Notes under the pieces: model-generated
What the model was told of the DNA's origin: nothing
Seen by the model: only the letters and a program-made list of their open reading frames with translations
The model's database searches: none
DNA from: Limnephilus marmoratus
Lineage: Eukaryota > Arthropoda > Insecta > Trichoptera > Limnephilidae
DNA: 64,000 bases
Direction of reading: 5' to 3'
NCBI GenBank assembly: GCA_917880885.1
Contig: OU862931.1
Span: 14,023,337 to 14,087,336 of the forward strand
In this document: positions 11,271-21,859 of the stretch, piece after piece
Layout of the letters: each line of letters begins with the position of its first letter
How positions within the stretch are numbered: the first letter of the stretch is position 1
Translations under genes and position numbers: made by a program

Positions 11271-11608
11271 ATATGGGAGGCAGGAATGGGTACCGCCGCC
11301 CCGGAAACCTTTTTTGGATAACCAATCACCTCTGTCATAGGTCACCCCAAGTGGTTCGCTACGTTTGGTGATTTAGCAGGGGTGCCCGGGTTCATGGGAT
11401 GAGGTTTGTCTAGGTCTTGGAGGCGGATGACCAAGACACACTGAACCTCAGATTCCTACCCATCCCTTAAAGCCTTTTCCTTCCCAGAACTCTCCTCTCC
11501 CTCCTTTCCCTAAAAAAACCCTCCTTATAGCATCTCCAAAGATGACATAGGCCCTGAGGGAAATGATTTTCCTCAGGGCCTCCTCTGTGGAGCTCATGTA
11601 AAAAAAAA
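11271..11608 (+). mobile_element. SINE family B, copy 2
   Basis: Same order of segments as 8,235-8,583, ending in the GGCCCTGAGG/CCTCAGGGCC hairpin and an A-run. It starts with GGGAGGCAGGAATGGGTACC. Confidence 0.75.
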
Positions 11609-11659
11609 ACGAAGATTAGTTGTTTCTAAAGTGAAAGCTTCTTTAGCACCGTTGTGATT

Positions 11660-11850
11660 GAAACTCGAGAATCGAAAAAAGCGACACTAAAAAGAGACAA
11701 ACACATACATCTTCAGGATTTAGCCTGCGAGAGAATGGGATGGAATAATCGGCCTCCTCTTTGTGCGTTGATTCGTAGCCTCCCCACTGTTGTCTATTTT
11801 AGTTTTTTTAAGGTTTCTACCGCGTGCGAACTGCACACTTGTAATATTTT
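11660..11850 (+). repeat. Unclassified dispersed repeat, copy 1
   Basis: Shares with 18,160-18,345 the segments AGACAAACACAT, GCGAGAGAATG, AATAATCGG and CTCCTC in the same order and spacing, both followed by a TTAGTTTTTT stretch. No known family assigned. Confidence 0.5.
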
Positions 11851-12944
11851 TAATTTTCTAGATTCTTATTTTTCGTGAAGTGGTGAATCTATTAAATTTA
11901 TTGAATTCAAAGTTAACGATCGTTATACGAATAGAACGGCATCTTAAGCGCCTCGCAATTTTTACCTGATATAACCTGTACAGACTAAAAAAAAATGTTA
12001 ACCAAAAATTATACTGAAATTGCATGTGTCATCCAGTGATATATATGTACACGTACACCCGTGTCGATTTGTGTTATGTTGGGAGTAGGAAGGAGTCGGC
12101 CATGTCCTTTTTTGGATTTCCTCCGATTCGTCGTTTGAGAATAAGGAAACCGTGGAAAAAACCTTATCCTTGATGAAGCGGCCGCCTGTCAACACGAAAC
12201 AGAATCTGCCTTCAGTGCCATCATTATAAGAGGTGTGTAGATGCAAAGGCAGCAATCTCCAAAATATCGAAAAAAAGTTATGAATGCAGTTCCATAGAGA
12301 TTCAAATTGTGCACCTAATAAATGCATTGGTTATTTACAAACTCAACTTATTCCCATCAAAATCCGAGTTTGAAAATGCGTATTAAAAGCAAAGGCAGCA
12401 ATCTCCATGTTCTTTTCAAAGCAAACGTAGTATTCTCCATTTCGGCCAATCAAATTCATAGGAAGTGTCACGTGACAAGATGGCCGCTCCATACTAAAGT
12501 AGCATTTGGTGCTGATTTTTCTATGTGAGTTTTTGATGTTTTGAAGTATGTAAAAGTGTGTTTGGAATAAATATTTTCGATAATTATTGAAGATGGATTG
12601 TCACCCGACCCTAACATTATCAAAAGACGCCCGCAAACCTATTATTAAGTCAGAAAATTAGAAACGAAATTTTACAAAAATATCATGGAATGTAGCTGCC
12701 AGATTTTATTTTGGCTTGGAGGAAAGCATTATAACTCTCAAAAAATTATCTATTCATGATAATCTATTTATTTTTCACTTTTGCACTCTTTATTTCAAAA
12801 ATACCTAGTATCAGTTAGATAATAATGAGAAGTAAGTATTTCCGTTTCCGAAAATGGAAAGTAATATATTTTAGTAGCCATTACATTAAAAATCAGACCA
12901 TTTGACACCTTTTCTTCACGCCATGTTTGATTTTTTGACAGCCT
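11851..12944. other. No gene; scattered GCAATCTCC motifs
   Basis: Contains GCAAAGGCAGCAATCTCC at about 12,244 and again at about 12,388. The same motif is clustered at 14,291-14,369. Confidence 0.4.
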
Positions 12945-13063
12945 CCGTGGTCCCGAGGTAACACTCACAATCCGAAGGTCGCGGGTTCGAACCCGGCGTG
13001 CACAAATAAATTTTATTTGATTAATTTGTGGTATTTCACAATTAATTCACGTACATATAAAAA
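12945..13063 (+). mobile_element. SINE family A head (tRNA-like)
   Basis: CCTCCGTGGTCCCGAGGTAA (A-box region) and GGTTCGAACCC (B box), then a CAAATAAATTTTATTTGATT body start identical in layout to 50,118-50,345. Interrupted right after this point by the Helitron at 13,064. Confidence 0.65.
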
Positions 13064-13791
13064 TCTCGTGTCACGGTGTTTGAGGTCGCACTCCTCCGAA
13101 ACGGCTTTACCGATTTTTATAATTTTTTTAATGTATGTTTGGTAGATATGAGAATAGATTTTAAAGTATATTTCAGACCGCTAGGTGATTAGGGTGTCCC
13201 TATCCAACAATTTTTTATTTTTTTTTTAATGTTTTTTTTTTTAATTTGGCATCAACAAATACCTATAACCCCAAATTTTAACCCTCCTACCCCCACCCTC
13301 CTATTTTTCAAAAGCGATTTTACTATTTTTGTATGAACAAATTTAACCGTCTTTCATATTTCAAACAGAACGAAATTATTTACATTGTTGAATGAAAGAT
13401 GGCGCTACGTCCGCCTCATCGAACTTACATCCACACATGCGCAAGACATTCACGAGAAGCGTCGCGTCATTTTGATATTTCATTCGGCATCATGTTCTCG
13501 CGTGGGCAAACCATCGAGCTTATTTGTGATGGCTAAAGACGGACTGACAAAAAAATTGTATACTCAATTGCTCTTCGAAAGTCATATTGTTTTTCTTTAT
13601 TTTATTTGCCTACTTTAATGGTATTTTTAATTGTGTTTATCGGCGGTCATCAGCTACAGCGTTCCATTCCTCCTTCTGTCATAGATCCCATCCCCACACA
13701 CTTACAATACATTCGTTATTTTTCATTTAACAAACAAAATATTCATTAGAAATAATTTATATGGCAGAACAGTGTTTATCGGGTCAGCTAG
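13064..13791 (+). mobile_element. Non-autonomous Helitron
   Basis: Starts TCTCGTGTCACGG directly after an A and ends GGGTCAGCTAG directly before a T, the TC...CTAG ends and A/T target typical of Helitrons. About 11 bp before the end is a short imperfect hairpin region (GGCAGAACAGTGTTTATC). No Rep/helicase coding remains; the 77-codon open frame inside (13,385-13,618) has no recognisable domain. Confidence 0.7.
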
Positions 13792-13993
13792 TGTAGTATA
13801 TATTTTTTTAACATTTTTTTCGGCCAATGTCATCTTTGAAGATGCTATGTGGAGGGTTTTTTTTAAGGAAAGGAGGGAAAGTACTTTCAGCCTCACAACA
13901 TACCCCAATAATTGGGGATGCCATAGTCTCGCTGGCTCCAGACGGGAGCAGTTGGTGACTCTTGTGCGGTATTCATATAAAAAAATAAATGTT
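13792..13993 (+). mobile_element. SINE/RTE-type 3' tail
   Basis: Contains first a piece like the family B/C tail (GTCATCTTTGAAGATGCTAT) and then the RTE-type tail: ACCCCAATAATTGGGGATGC, TGGCTCCAGACGGGAGCAG, and the terminal GGTATTCATATAAAAAA. The same tail ends 28,975, 50,513 and, diverged, 55,546. Confidence 0.6.
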
Positions 13994-14284
13994 TTGACAT
14001 AATAATATTAAACAATTTATCAGGCTTCTTTTTTTCTTCCTCATATTACACTCTTTCCAATCTCAAATTTTTGGTTCACTGTCTGAATTATTAATTATTC
14101 AGAATATTATGTATCATCTTTTCTCATATTTTTTGCTCCACGCATAATAAAACCTGTTTTCTGGAAAAAAAAGTTCAATAATAATCTTCAAAAAGTTTAT
14201 TTTTTGCAATTACCCCTTATTGAGTTATAAAGTATTCCTTGAAGCCAATCAACACAAAACAAAGATGGCGGTTTTTTGGGAAGG

Positions 14285-14372
14285 TTTGTAGCAAACACAG
14301 CAATCTCCAATGTTGTATGTAGCAAAAGCAGCAATCTCCAACACTTAGTAGCAAAAGCAGCAATCTCCGGAT
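14285..14372. repeat. Clustered GCAATCTCC motif
   Basis: Three copies of (GCAAA)(A)GCAGCAATCTCC-like motif at about 14,290, 14,321 and 14,352, roughly 30 bp apart. Confidence 0.7.
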
Positions 14373-14834
14373 TAAAAAGTTATTTATCTTTTTATAGACT
14401 TGCATTAAAAAAAATCTGATGATGCAAATAATCCATGATATCAAACAGCTATTTAATGTAAGTTTTTCAATGTTCTGTGAAATCACATTTAATGTCTACA
14501 AGTTTTTTGCCTTTTTACTTATCGGACGCCAACTTATCGGACGCCAATACTTGGTCACTCCAACGCATTGATGACCTTCTTCTGCCTTCCTCTTTGCCAG
14601 TGACTATGAGTTTCTCCAAGTTAAAGACCTCAGTTTGGCGAGCAACGTATCCAAAGAATCTTAACCCGGTGGTATGAGGGTGGAAATTTGTTACACGGAC
14701 GTGGTGATTGGGTCATCACGACCCACTTATTCCACACCAGGTATTTCTTTACATTTGTAAAAAAATAGAAAACTTTGCTTGTGTAATATATAAAATATAA
14801 AATGTTGCACTTTATTAAGGAAATAAAACGTGAT
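14373..14834. other. No recognised feature
   Basis: Includes a short duplicated string CTTATCGGACGCCAA (14,519-14,548) and nothing else I can assign. Confidence 0.3.
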
Positions 14835-14960
14835 TTTTTATTTTATTTTTAATTTTCTCTATTCATTTTGTTTGTTACAGGTTTGTTTTACATGGTTTGT
14901 CGACTATCAAGCTAGGGAAATGCCCGTATTATGGTAGTCAAATTACACTACATTACATCG
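14835..14960 (-). mobile_element. LINE 3' end fragment
   Basis: The plus strand reads CCCGTATTATGGTAGTCA near its end, the complement of the motif TGACTACCACAACACGGG that closes 3,630-3,760. Confidence 0.5.
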
Positions 14961-15270
14961 ACAAAAATAAATAAGACATTTATTTTTTTAAGCATTAATA
15001 AAATAATTAATAAAATTAACAAAATTAGCTTCCTCAAGCTTAATAATACTGAACAATTATTTTTTATCATTATTTTAATTTAAATGACACCTTTAGAAAC
15101 TGAATAAACTAATCTTTGGTAAAAAAACAAAAAGTTATTTGGAATCTTTTAAAGTTATTTAATCATTACGAATGCAGTCGGCGCATAACGGTATTACGGG
15201 AAAGGGTTATATTATATATAAGGGTTATATATACCTTTTCCAGCTTTAGGCAAAGCGATTGCCGTCCGAC

Positions 15271-15600
15271 TTATTTCTCATTAAAAAAGTTTCTCAGATA
15301 AAACCACAAGCAATTTAAAACATGACGGGTCATTTTGACCCATCCCCCATAACGCCGGGTTAAAGTACGATGTAGGCAGATAGTTAAGAGCCTATTGAAA
15401 ATATCTAACTCTTCCAGAATGGAGACATTTCTGCGTCTGGCAGTCCATGGAATCCCGAGCATTTTTCTCCAGCACTACACTTCGCGCTTCTACCGATGTC
15501 CAAACAGACTGAAAGTTTCGAAGTATTCAGCAGACTAACATATTCAGTGGCAAAGCGATGATCTTTACCCTAGTCAGAGCACTCGGAGCTGCGAGATATG
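15271..15600 (-). pseudogene. RTE-like LINE ORF2 C-terminal fragment
   Basis: Minus-strand reading: MLGIPWTARRRNVSILEELD followed by FNRLLTICLHRTL, the segment after the RT domain of LINEs whose proteins end with a W-x-R(R/K)-(M/I)-x-x-I...RR-N-VSILEEL block. The upstream DNA (15,480-15,600) matches 54,770-54,900 by eye, where the same LINE is seen on plus. The 63-codon open frame 15,271-15,462 covers only the last part. Confidence 0.7.
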
Positions 15601-16102
15601 TAGGTACATTATGCTGACTAGGAATTTGCTCTAGCGGTGGGTCATGACTCATTGTATTTAGAGCGGCGGTCAACGCAGCTCAATATTTTCGTACGGCTCA
15701 AAAAATTGACTCAATTGAAATTGAGTTGCTCTGAGCTCAGGCGGGTATAACTCCGATCCAAAAAGTGAACCGAATCTTTGGTGATATCATAAGTCCCCTT
15801 CGATTTGTTTATGGTCCCCAGCTACTACCTCCACCAATAGGAATCTTGGATTTTTGTTGCATTTTTCTGCTATATTTTCGTTTGACATTTACAATGCATT
15901 CACATTTCCGACGCAATAAGATGGCAATAAGTGTGAATATGGATTTTGCGAATGAAAAATGGAAGAACAGGACCCGTAATTGGAACAAAATTACAGGTGG
16001 GAAACTTCCTTTGGTTGATATTTCAGTGTGCCTAAAGTAGGTATGTTATTTAATCAATTCTTCTAATAGTGCAAAATTATTTTGTGGTAACATTTTAAAT
16101 TC
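15601..16102. other. No recognised feature
   Basis: A 91-codon open frame (15,765-16,040) has no motif, no compositional support and no homology I recognise. Confidence 0.3.
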
Positions 16103-16246
16103 AAATTAATAAATTACGTTGTATTAACCACTTAATTATTTATAAAAACCGACATGTTTCGTCAGCAAAGCTGACTTCCTCATTTCAGCTTTGCTGACGA
16201 AACATATAAATAATTAAGTGGTTAATACAACGTAATTTATTAATTT
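16103..16246 (-). mobile_element. Inverted pair of PLE 3' ends with hammerhead core
   Basis: An inverted repeat: left arm from 16,103, right arm ending 16,246, one arm shortened by about 10 bp. On minus, the left arm reads ATGAGGA, stem II GTCAGC/GCTGAC, then GAAACATGTCGG. That is a hammerhead core with C3 replaced by A, a 6-bp stem II and a self-complementary ACATGT helix III. The outer ATAATTAAGTGGTT resembles the AAGTGGTTCAAACAAAG that follows the ribozyme at 34,430. Confidence 0.6.
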
Positions 16247-16249
16247 ATG

Positions 16250-17060
16250 TTATTTAAGTTGTATTTTAATCGGTGTTGTACATGTTTCCGTTTTCAGAAC
16301 ATATTTATCCACCCGGAATCTAATAAGTAATTGACGCAGTCGAACATCACGATTACATCTTAAAAAGGTATACATGTTTTTTATATTGCATCGACCTATC
16401 TCATTCATTTAATCTTCCCCAATTTCCTCTTTGGATTTTGACAATAGTGCTTATGTATTTTTTATTATATAAAATAGATTTTAACAATTAGCATTTCATT
16501 TCCTTTTTTACAAGTTACTTAAAGGAGTTAGGTTTGCTAAAATACCTATTATTCAAGTATGATTTTAGATTTTCACGGCAAAAAGTATTAAAGAGATTTT
16601 TTTGGGGTTATTGTGCCGTTTTATACATCAACCCTGATGATAGGAACAACACATTTATCACTACGCTTGCACTTTATGTTCTTATTTTTAACATTTTTTT
16701 TTATATTTTTATCAGTATTAATAAATATATTCCTATTTTCCGGTGGAATCTGAACCGACAAAACTTTACTTGTTTACAGTAAGTATAACATTCTATATCC
16801 ACATCCCAATACATTCGCTTCTGTTTCTGGAGATGGTTAGATGAGGTTAAGGGAAATACTATCAGTCATTGAGAATGATGCAGAGGTAATTATTATTTTT
16901 ATTACTTACTTTCATTTTACAAAAAATTAATAACGTCAGACAAATTTAATGCATTTGAGTAGGTTTCTTTATATAAGTAAGTAGATATCCTAGAACTTGG
17001 TTTAGTATGAGAGTAATCATAAATTAAATGACATGGGAGGAAATGTAACTACATACATAC
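16250..17060. other. No recognised feature
   Basis: AT-rich, with an 82-codon open frame (16,534-16,782) of low-complexity hydrophobic residues not called as a gene. Confidence 0.3.
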
Positions 17061-17067
17061 ATAGATA

Positions 17068-17230
17068 TGTACCTACATGTACACAAATAAAATAAAAATT
17101 CCATTTTTTAACTAATTTCCTTATACACAATACATGTACATGTACCATACCGTGTACATGTACCATACCATACATGTACCATATACATGTAAACAAATAA
17201 AATAAAAATTTCATTTTTTAACTAATTTCC
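17068..17230. repeat. Direct repeat with ACATGTAC-rich spacer
   Basis: A roughly 46-bp unit (ACAAATAAAATAAAAATT ... TTTTTAACTAATTTCC) occurs at about 17,079-17,124 and again about 113 bp later to 17,228. Between them are repeats of ACATGTACCATA. Confidence 0.75.
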
Positions 17231-18159
17231 ATAAGTGAACCAATATAGTTTTTATAAAATATAACTTCTTTAGTAATATTTTTTGTTTTTGTTTTGAAGA
17301 GTTTTAATTTTCAATGTACATTTGTTACATTAATTTTAATGATTTCAGGAAAAGTATGATGAACTGAACTAAACTAAACTCCAAATTAATAAATATTATA
17401 CATATTTGAGCCCCGAATGAAACATCAAACATCTTATGCAAACTAATGTCTCCATGAACCTTGGTTATATTTTGGCAATATGGTAAATTTATTTTAGACC
17501 TGACGAAAGATATAATAGGTATGTTAAGTAATTTATCTTAAAAACAATGTCTTCATGTGGCAATTTGCTACAGAAAGATAATCTGCTTACATTGTATTCT
17601 TGTTTAAAATATGTACATGGAATTCTGAGTTTTTCATTTTTCTGTTGTAAAATGAAAATTTTTTAAATTCAGTAGTTTTGTAGGAACCCACAATCATATT
17701 TTAATTATATGTATTTCCTGTTGGTATTTCATGTTTTTAATAAAATTCTTATCATGTAATTACGAGTTTTATTTTAAAAATAATATTTAAGGCTAATAAT
17801 TTGGGCGGTACTGGGTTAGCCCCGAAAGAAAATTATATTGTCTATGGTCGCGCCTTTTTTGTTGTTGCTTACTCTATCTTCGTCTATGGTGTGTGACGTC
17901 ACAAATCCCCGTCATCATCATCATCATTCGAAAAATTATTGCATTTTGATGGTGAAATAGTGACCAAATTTTTCTCGAACAAAAGCCTGAAGTCATTTGT
18001 ATATTTATGCCTGAAGTTATCAATCTAGTGGGTGGTTTGTATATTTATGCTCTGAGCCTACGAATAGACGAGTCCGTAAGACTCATGACGAAAACATAAA
18101 ATGAAGGTTTAGAATTTAGGTTTAGAACATAGGTTGTTCTTTTTTTTAAGTCAAATCTT
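17231..18159. other. No recognised feature
   Basis: AT-rich. Includes GTGACGTCAC at 17,892-17,901, a palindromic CRE-like octamer that could be chance. Confidence 0.3.
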
Positions 18160-18345
18160 CCTTTGCATCGCTGTGATTTTAAACTCGATGAAACGAAAAT
18201 GCGACACCAAAAAGACACAAACACATCTATATGATATATCCAGCGAGAGAATGACAATAATCGGACTCCTCGTAGTATCCTACCTACTCTTGTCTAATTT
18301 AGTTTTTTGAAGGATTCACTTCTATCGCATGTAAACCGCACGAAT
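18160..18345 (+). repeat. Unclassified dispersed repeat, copy 2
   Basis: Partner of 11,660-11,850 with segments AGACACAAACACAT and GCGAGAGAATG in the same order. Confidence 0.5.
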
Positions 18346-18454
18346 TACTGAATTTTTTAAGAAGATAAAATATTCTGGCTTTTAAATAAATTGTTACTAA
18401 AAAAGAACTGTGGAGTCGAACAAAGGTCACCGATCTGCAGTCGTCCGGCTATCC

Positions 18455-18477
18455 GATTGGTTCCCTAGCAACCAATC
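18455..18477. promoter_or_regulatory. Palindrome with RFX X-box-like core between inverted CCAAT boxes
   Basis: GATTGG and CCAATC flank GTTCCCTAGCAAC. The core fits the RFX-type X-box pattern (GTTNCC then GNAAC), and the flanks are CCAAT boxes in opposite orientation. No nearby gene is recognisable, so it may be chance or a relic promoter. Confidence 0.3.
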
Positions 18478-18754
18478 GAATTCAATCTAAAGTCACTCTC
18501 CACGCGACGAATACCACCGATCATTCTGCTTTAAACCCCCGGTCAAGACTCACTAGCATATAGTGTTTGTTTGCTCTTCACATTAATTATTATTGTTAAT
18601 ATTTAACTATTGAATGGAATTATGTGTCTGTTGTAATTTTTTAATCAACTTGTAAGTATTGTACCGACATCTTACTTATTTGCTTTACCACACACTTTAC
18701 ACCTTTAAACACATAAAACACATCCGTCTATAGAACATTTAAAAATAACAATTC

Positions 18755-19330
18755 GGAAGATTTTTTTTTTTCCTTTATTTTTTCCCATTGTATCTTGATA
18801 CGTTTCGAAAGTATTTTTTGCTCATTTTCTAAATATATATATATCATAACATAAGATAAAAATAATGTAAAAAAATTAAAAAATACATATAAGACAAAAG
18901 TAGATAATGGGAACCCACTAAGGCACTGCCTGTGCGTGGGTAATATTAACTAAAGTGCTAAATTACACCAGTAAGTTGGCGGTACAAGTAAAAAATGTAA
19001 TTTTCAAAGTGAAAGTTTAAAAATACAGGTAATGTATCTTTAAAAATATAGTAGTAACAAAGTGACACATACAAGTTTTAGTTGATTTTTTGTTACGGTT
19101 TCAAGAAGATAAGTAGAGTTAGTCTTGAAGTTACAGTAGAATTGTAAAAGTGAAGCATGAAGGTTTACTTGGAGTTTATAAAAAAGGTGTTTCAACCTCA
19201 GCATCATTTAGCCATAATTTTAATTCTTTTATGTAAAGTGATATTTTATCTGTCATTTCGATATTTTATCTGTCATTTGGTAGAAGATTATATAATGTAC
19301 GAAGACCAATAAACTGCCATGTGTTTGCGT
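18755..19330 (-). pseudogene. LINE ORF2 extreme C-terminus and 3' UTR
   Basis: On minus the coding end can be read as LLPNDR... DKISLYIKELKLWLNDAE, the typical last helix of jockey/CR1-type ORF2 (compare FKTKVKTWLRDQ at 28,470). Then a 3' UTR with CAGTGCCTTAGTGGGTTCCC and an A-run (T-run at 18,761-18,771 on plus). A 17-bp string, GATATTTTATCTGTCAT, is directly duplicated at 19,240-19,275. Confidence 0.55.
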
Positions 19331-19987
19331 TGATTAACGCCAATTATTTTTTATAGTTCAATTGAGCCGTTGAACGGTTTACGAATAAGGCTTATCAAAA
19401 AGAGCTGGCTCCATTGTGCAGCTCGTTCATCAAAGACACATCGTTAATTTGCTCAAACTTCTGTTTGCTTTCAGCGGGAACGTTTCTGGAAATTGAACCA
19501 CTTGCTAAGAGTTTGATCTCCTTTTATAATACCTCATACGATGCGGGTTTCTCTTATCTATATTAAGCGTTAATTTTTTAACGCGTTCCTTGTTATTATA
19601 ATGTATTACGTGTTCATTTATATAATACACCCATACGGACTTTTTCAAACACGTGATATGAATATATCATTTAGTTTAATATCATTCAAATACTAAAATT
19701 AGTTAAGGAAAGAAATAAAATAGATCCCATTTAGCGGAATAATAAAATATTTAGTACTAGCTTTTACCTGCCGCTTCGCTCGTATGGGGGAAAGAATTTT
19801 CCCACGGGAATGAAATGTTTTCCTAGATAAAAAGTAGCCTATGTCATTTCCCAGTTCTTCAATTATTATCTCTGTGAAAAAAAAAATCACGTCGATCGGT
19901 CCCTCCATTTATATTATTATTTTTGATTTTAAAATAGGTCTTTCTATTACATAATTCAATTTATCAAATTCTGACATAAACATTTCG

Positions 19988-20233
19988 TCGCCTCAGTTCT
20001 TATTTGTCCAACAGACCATTTTAGTTTTTGTTCAATCTTCACATTGAAATTAAAAACAAAGTATGAAAAATGATAGTTAATTGTTTAACTAAGAATTATT
20101 TAAAACTTTACCCTTACGGATATAGCTTTATCTTAAACACCTATCATAATGTTTTATTGAAATAATTAAAGAAAACCTTCTCTTCCTGAAAAAATTTCTA
20201 ATGGTCTGTTGGACAAATACGAACTAAAGCGAC
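19988..20233 (+). mobile_element. MITE, CGTCGCC family, copy 3, with empty-site evidence
   Basis: CGTCGCCTCAGTTCTTATTT to the complementary end AGCGACG, inserted in the Helitron-like repeat. The left junction is ATAAACATTT and the right ATTTACG; the uninterrupted paralogous site at 21,331-21,345 reads ATAGGCATTTACAC. This implies target duplication of ATTT (4 bp). Confidence 0.85.
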
Positions 20234-20276
20234 GATTTACGTAAAATAGCGAGTTCCCGGCATGCGTTGCTATGCC

Positions 20277-20545
20277 ACTTGAAATTCATTATTTCATTAA
20301 TTAATTTATTTATTCATTCAATTATATATTCATTCATTAATTCATTATTTCATTAATTCATTCGTTCATTCCATCATTTATTCATTCATTCATTCAATAA
20401 TTAATTAATTAATTCATTCATTCATTCATTCATTCATTCATTCATTCATTCATTCATTCATTCATTCATTAATTCATTAATTTATTCATTCATTTATTCA
20501 TTCATTTATTCATTTATTCATTTATTCATTCATTCATTCAATTCA
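20277..20545. repeat. (ATTC)n microsatellite
   Basis: ATTC units with TTAA interruptions for about 270 bp. Confidence 0.9.
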
Positions 20546-20570
20546 TATTATTATTTATGATTTTAAAGCA

Positions 20571-21279
20571 TTGAAGTACCCACCACTGTCCCGCCCCGGT
20601 ATAGGCGACTTATGGTCGCCCCTTCGGAGCTCTCGCAAGAATCTAATTTTTTTGAATGAACGACTCTACATTTAATAAAACGAATCTAGATCTTCAATGC
20701 CCCTACGTACTTTGTTAGGTGACGGATGTGGGCACGCCTACAGACTGTACTGTAATGGTCATTTCTACAATTCTAAAGCCCATGGAGGTATTCACTGCTA
20801 AAGCAGTGAGCCTGATGGACAGTCAAACAAGTGTTAGTAACATCGACATAAAAAAGTAAAAAAAAAAAAACACAATAGACAGCAGCCGTCATGAGTAATC
20901 AGCTCATGACGGCGAAACACCGTACACAATCCGGCGGGCGGCACCGAGCACTAAAAGTAAAATAAAATATGTACAGAGTAGAACTGGTGTTACCGCAATC
21001 TGGCTACCGGCAGTCCCCGAGACAGTGAAGGAGGCTGATTGTCCGGCCTCCCGACAACCGGCAGCGTCGTCCGTAAGGGTGCGTTTCCGTAGAAGCGGAG
21101 CTATGCGGAGCTGAGCTGAGACTTACAAAAATTGACCAAAGATATTGCTTAAATCACAAAGATGTGTGATTTGAGAAATATCATTGGTCAATTTTTGTAA
21201 GTCTCAGCTCAGCTCCGCGCAGCTCCGCTTCTATGGAAATGCACCCTAAGCCAGCTAGCCGGTGGTGCCTAGACGGTAC
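20571..21279. mobile_element. 709-bp insertion with 13-bp target duplication, family unknown
   Basis: TGATTTTAAAGCA at 20,558-20,570 is repeated exactly at 21,280-21,292, and the flanking repeat sequence continues across the gap. The insert is GC-richer than its surroundings and contains a perfect 11-bp stem hairpin GCCGTCATGAG/CTCATGACGGC (20,885-20,913). It has no poly(A) at either end and no terminal inverted repeats that I see. A 13-bp duplication suggests target-primed retrotransposition. A younger MITE sits inside it. Confidence 0.65.
21077..21246. mobile_element. PIF/Harbinger-type MITE
   Basis: 170 bp with about 63-bp terminal inverted repeats (outer 13 bases GGGTGCGTTTCCG against GGGTGCATTTCCA), only about four mismatches. 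Flanked by TAA at 21,074-21,076 and 21,247-21,249. The 3-bp TWA duplication and GGG ends fit Harbinger. Confidence 0.85.
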
Positions 21280-21292
21280 TGATTTTAAAGCA

Positions 21293-21859
21293 GGTACTTT
21301 CTATTACATAATTCAATTTGCCAAATTCTGACATAGGCATTTACACACAATAGCGAGTTCCCGACATGCGTTCCTAAGCCACTTTAAAAAAATCATTGAT
21401 TCATTCATTGATTCATGCATTAATTAATTAATTCATTCATTCATTCATTCATCCATCCGAGGGGAGTGAGGAAAGGGGAGGAAATGCTTGCCGGGAAATA
21501 AATGAACGAGTAAATGAATGAATGAATTAAAGAATAAATGAATTAACGAATGAATGAAGAATTAATGCATGAATGGTGAATGAATTAATGAATGAATGAA
21601 TGAATTTCTCCGTTAAGTTGCATAGCAACGCATGCCGGGAATTCGCTATTGTATGTACATAAATGCCTATGACAAAATTTAGTAAATTGAATTATATAAT
21701 AGAAAGTACGAAATTGAAAATCCTAAATAATAATATAAATGATAATTGGAGGACTGGGAAATGACATAGGCTACTTTTAATCCCGGAAAAAATTTTCTTT
21801 CCCGTGGGGAAATTTCTTTCCCCTAATACCACGCGAGCGAAGCCGAGGGTAAAAGCTAG
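21293..21859 (+). mobile_element. Helitron-like repeat, right part (CTAG end at 21,859)
   Basis: Continues the repeat after the 709-bp insert, carries ATTC and AATG microsatellite stretches (21,395-21,605) and ends GTAAAAGCTAG followed by T. The segment 21,640-21,859 is the inverted counterpart of 19,757-19,985. Confidence 0.55.

Larger units (their letters stand above)
19757..20557 (-). mobile_element. Helitron-like repeat, left arm (CTAG end at 19,757)
   Basis: On minus the unit ends GCGAGCGAAGCGGCAGGTAA then AAGCTAG followed by T, a Helitron-like terminus. The same terminus ends 21,859 on plus. Internal segment GCGAGTTCCCGGCATGCGTT is present three times across 20,259-21,650. It is interrupted by the MITE at 19,988-20,233 and contains an ATTC microsatellite. 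Confidence 0.55.

Noticed and set aside
16534..16782. 82-codon frame with hydrophobic residues
   Set aside because: Phe/Ile/Leu/Tyr-rich translation is what AT-rich non-coding DNA gives.
17892..17901. CRE-like site GTGACGTCAC
   Set aside because: A 10-bp palindrome can be chance and no promoter or gene is nearby.
20277..21605. CRISPR-like array
   Set aside because: Regular repeats are simple ATTC/AATG microsatellites without unique spacers, in a eukaryotic context.
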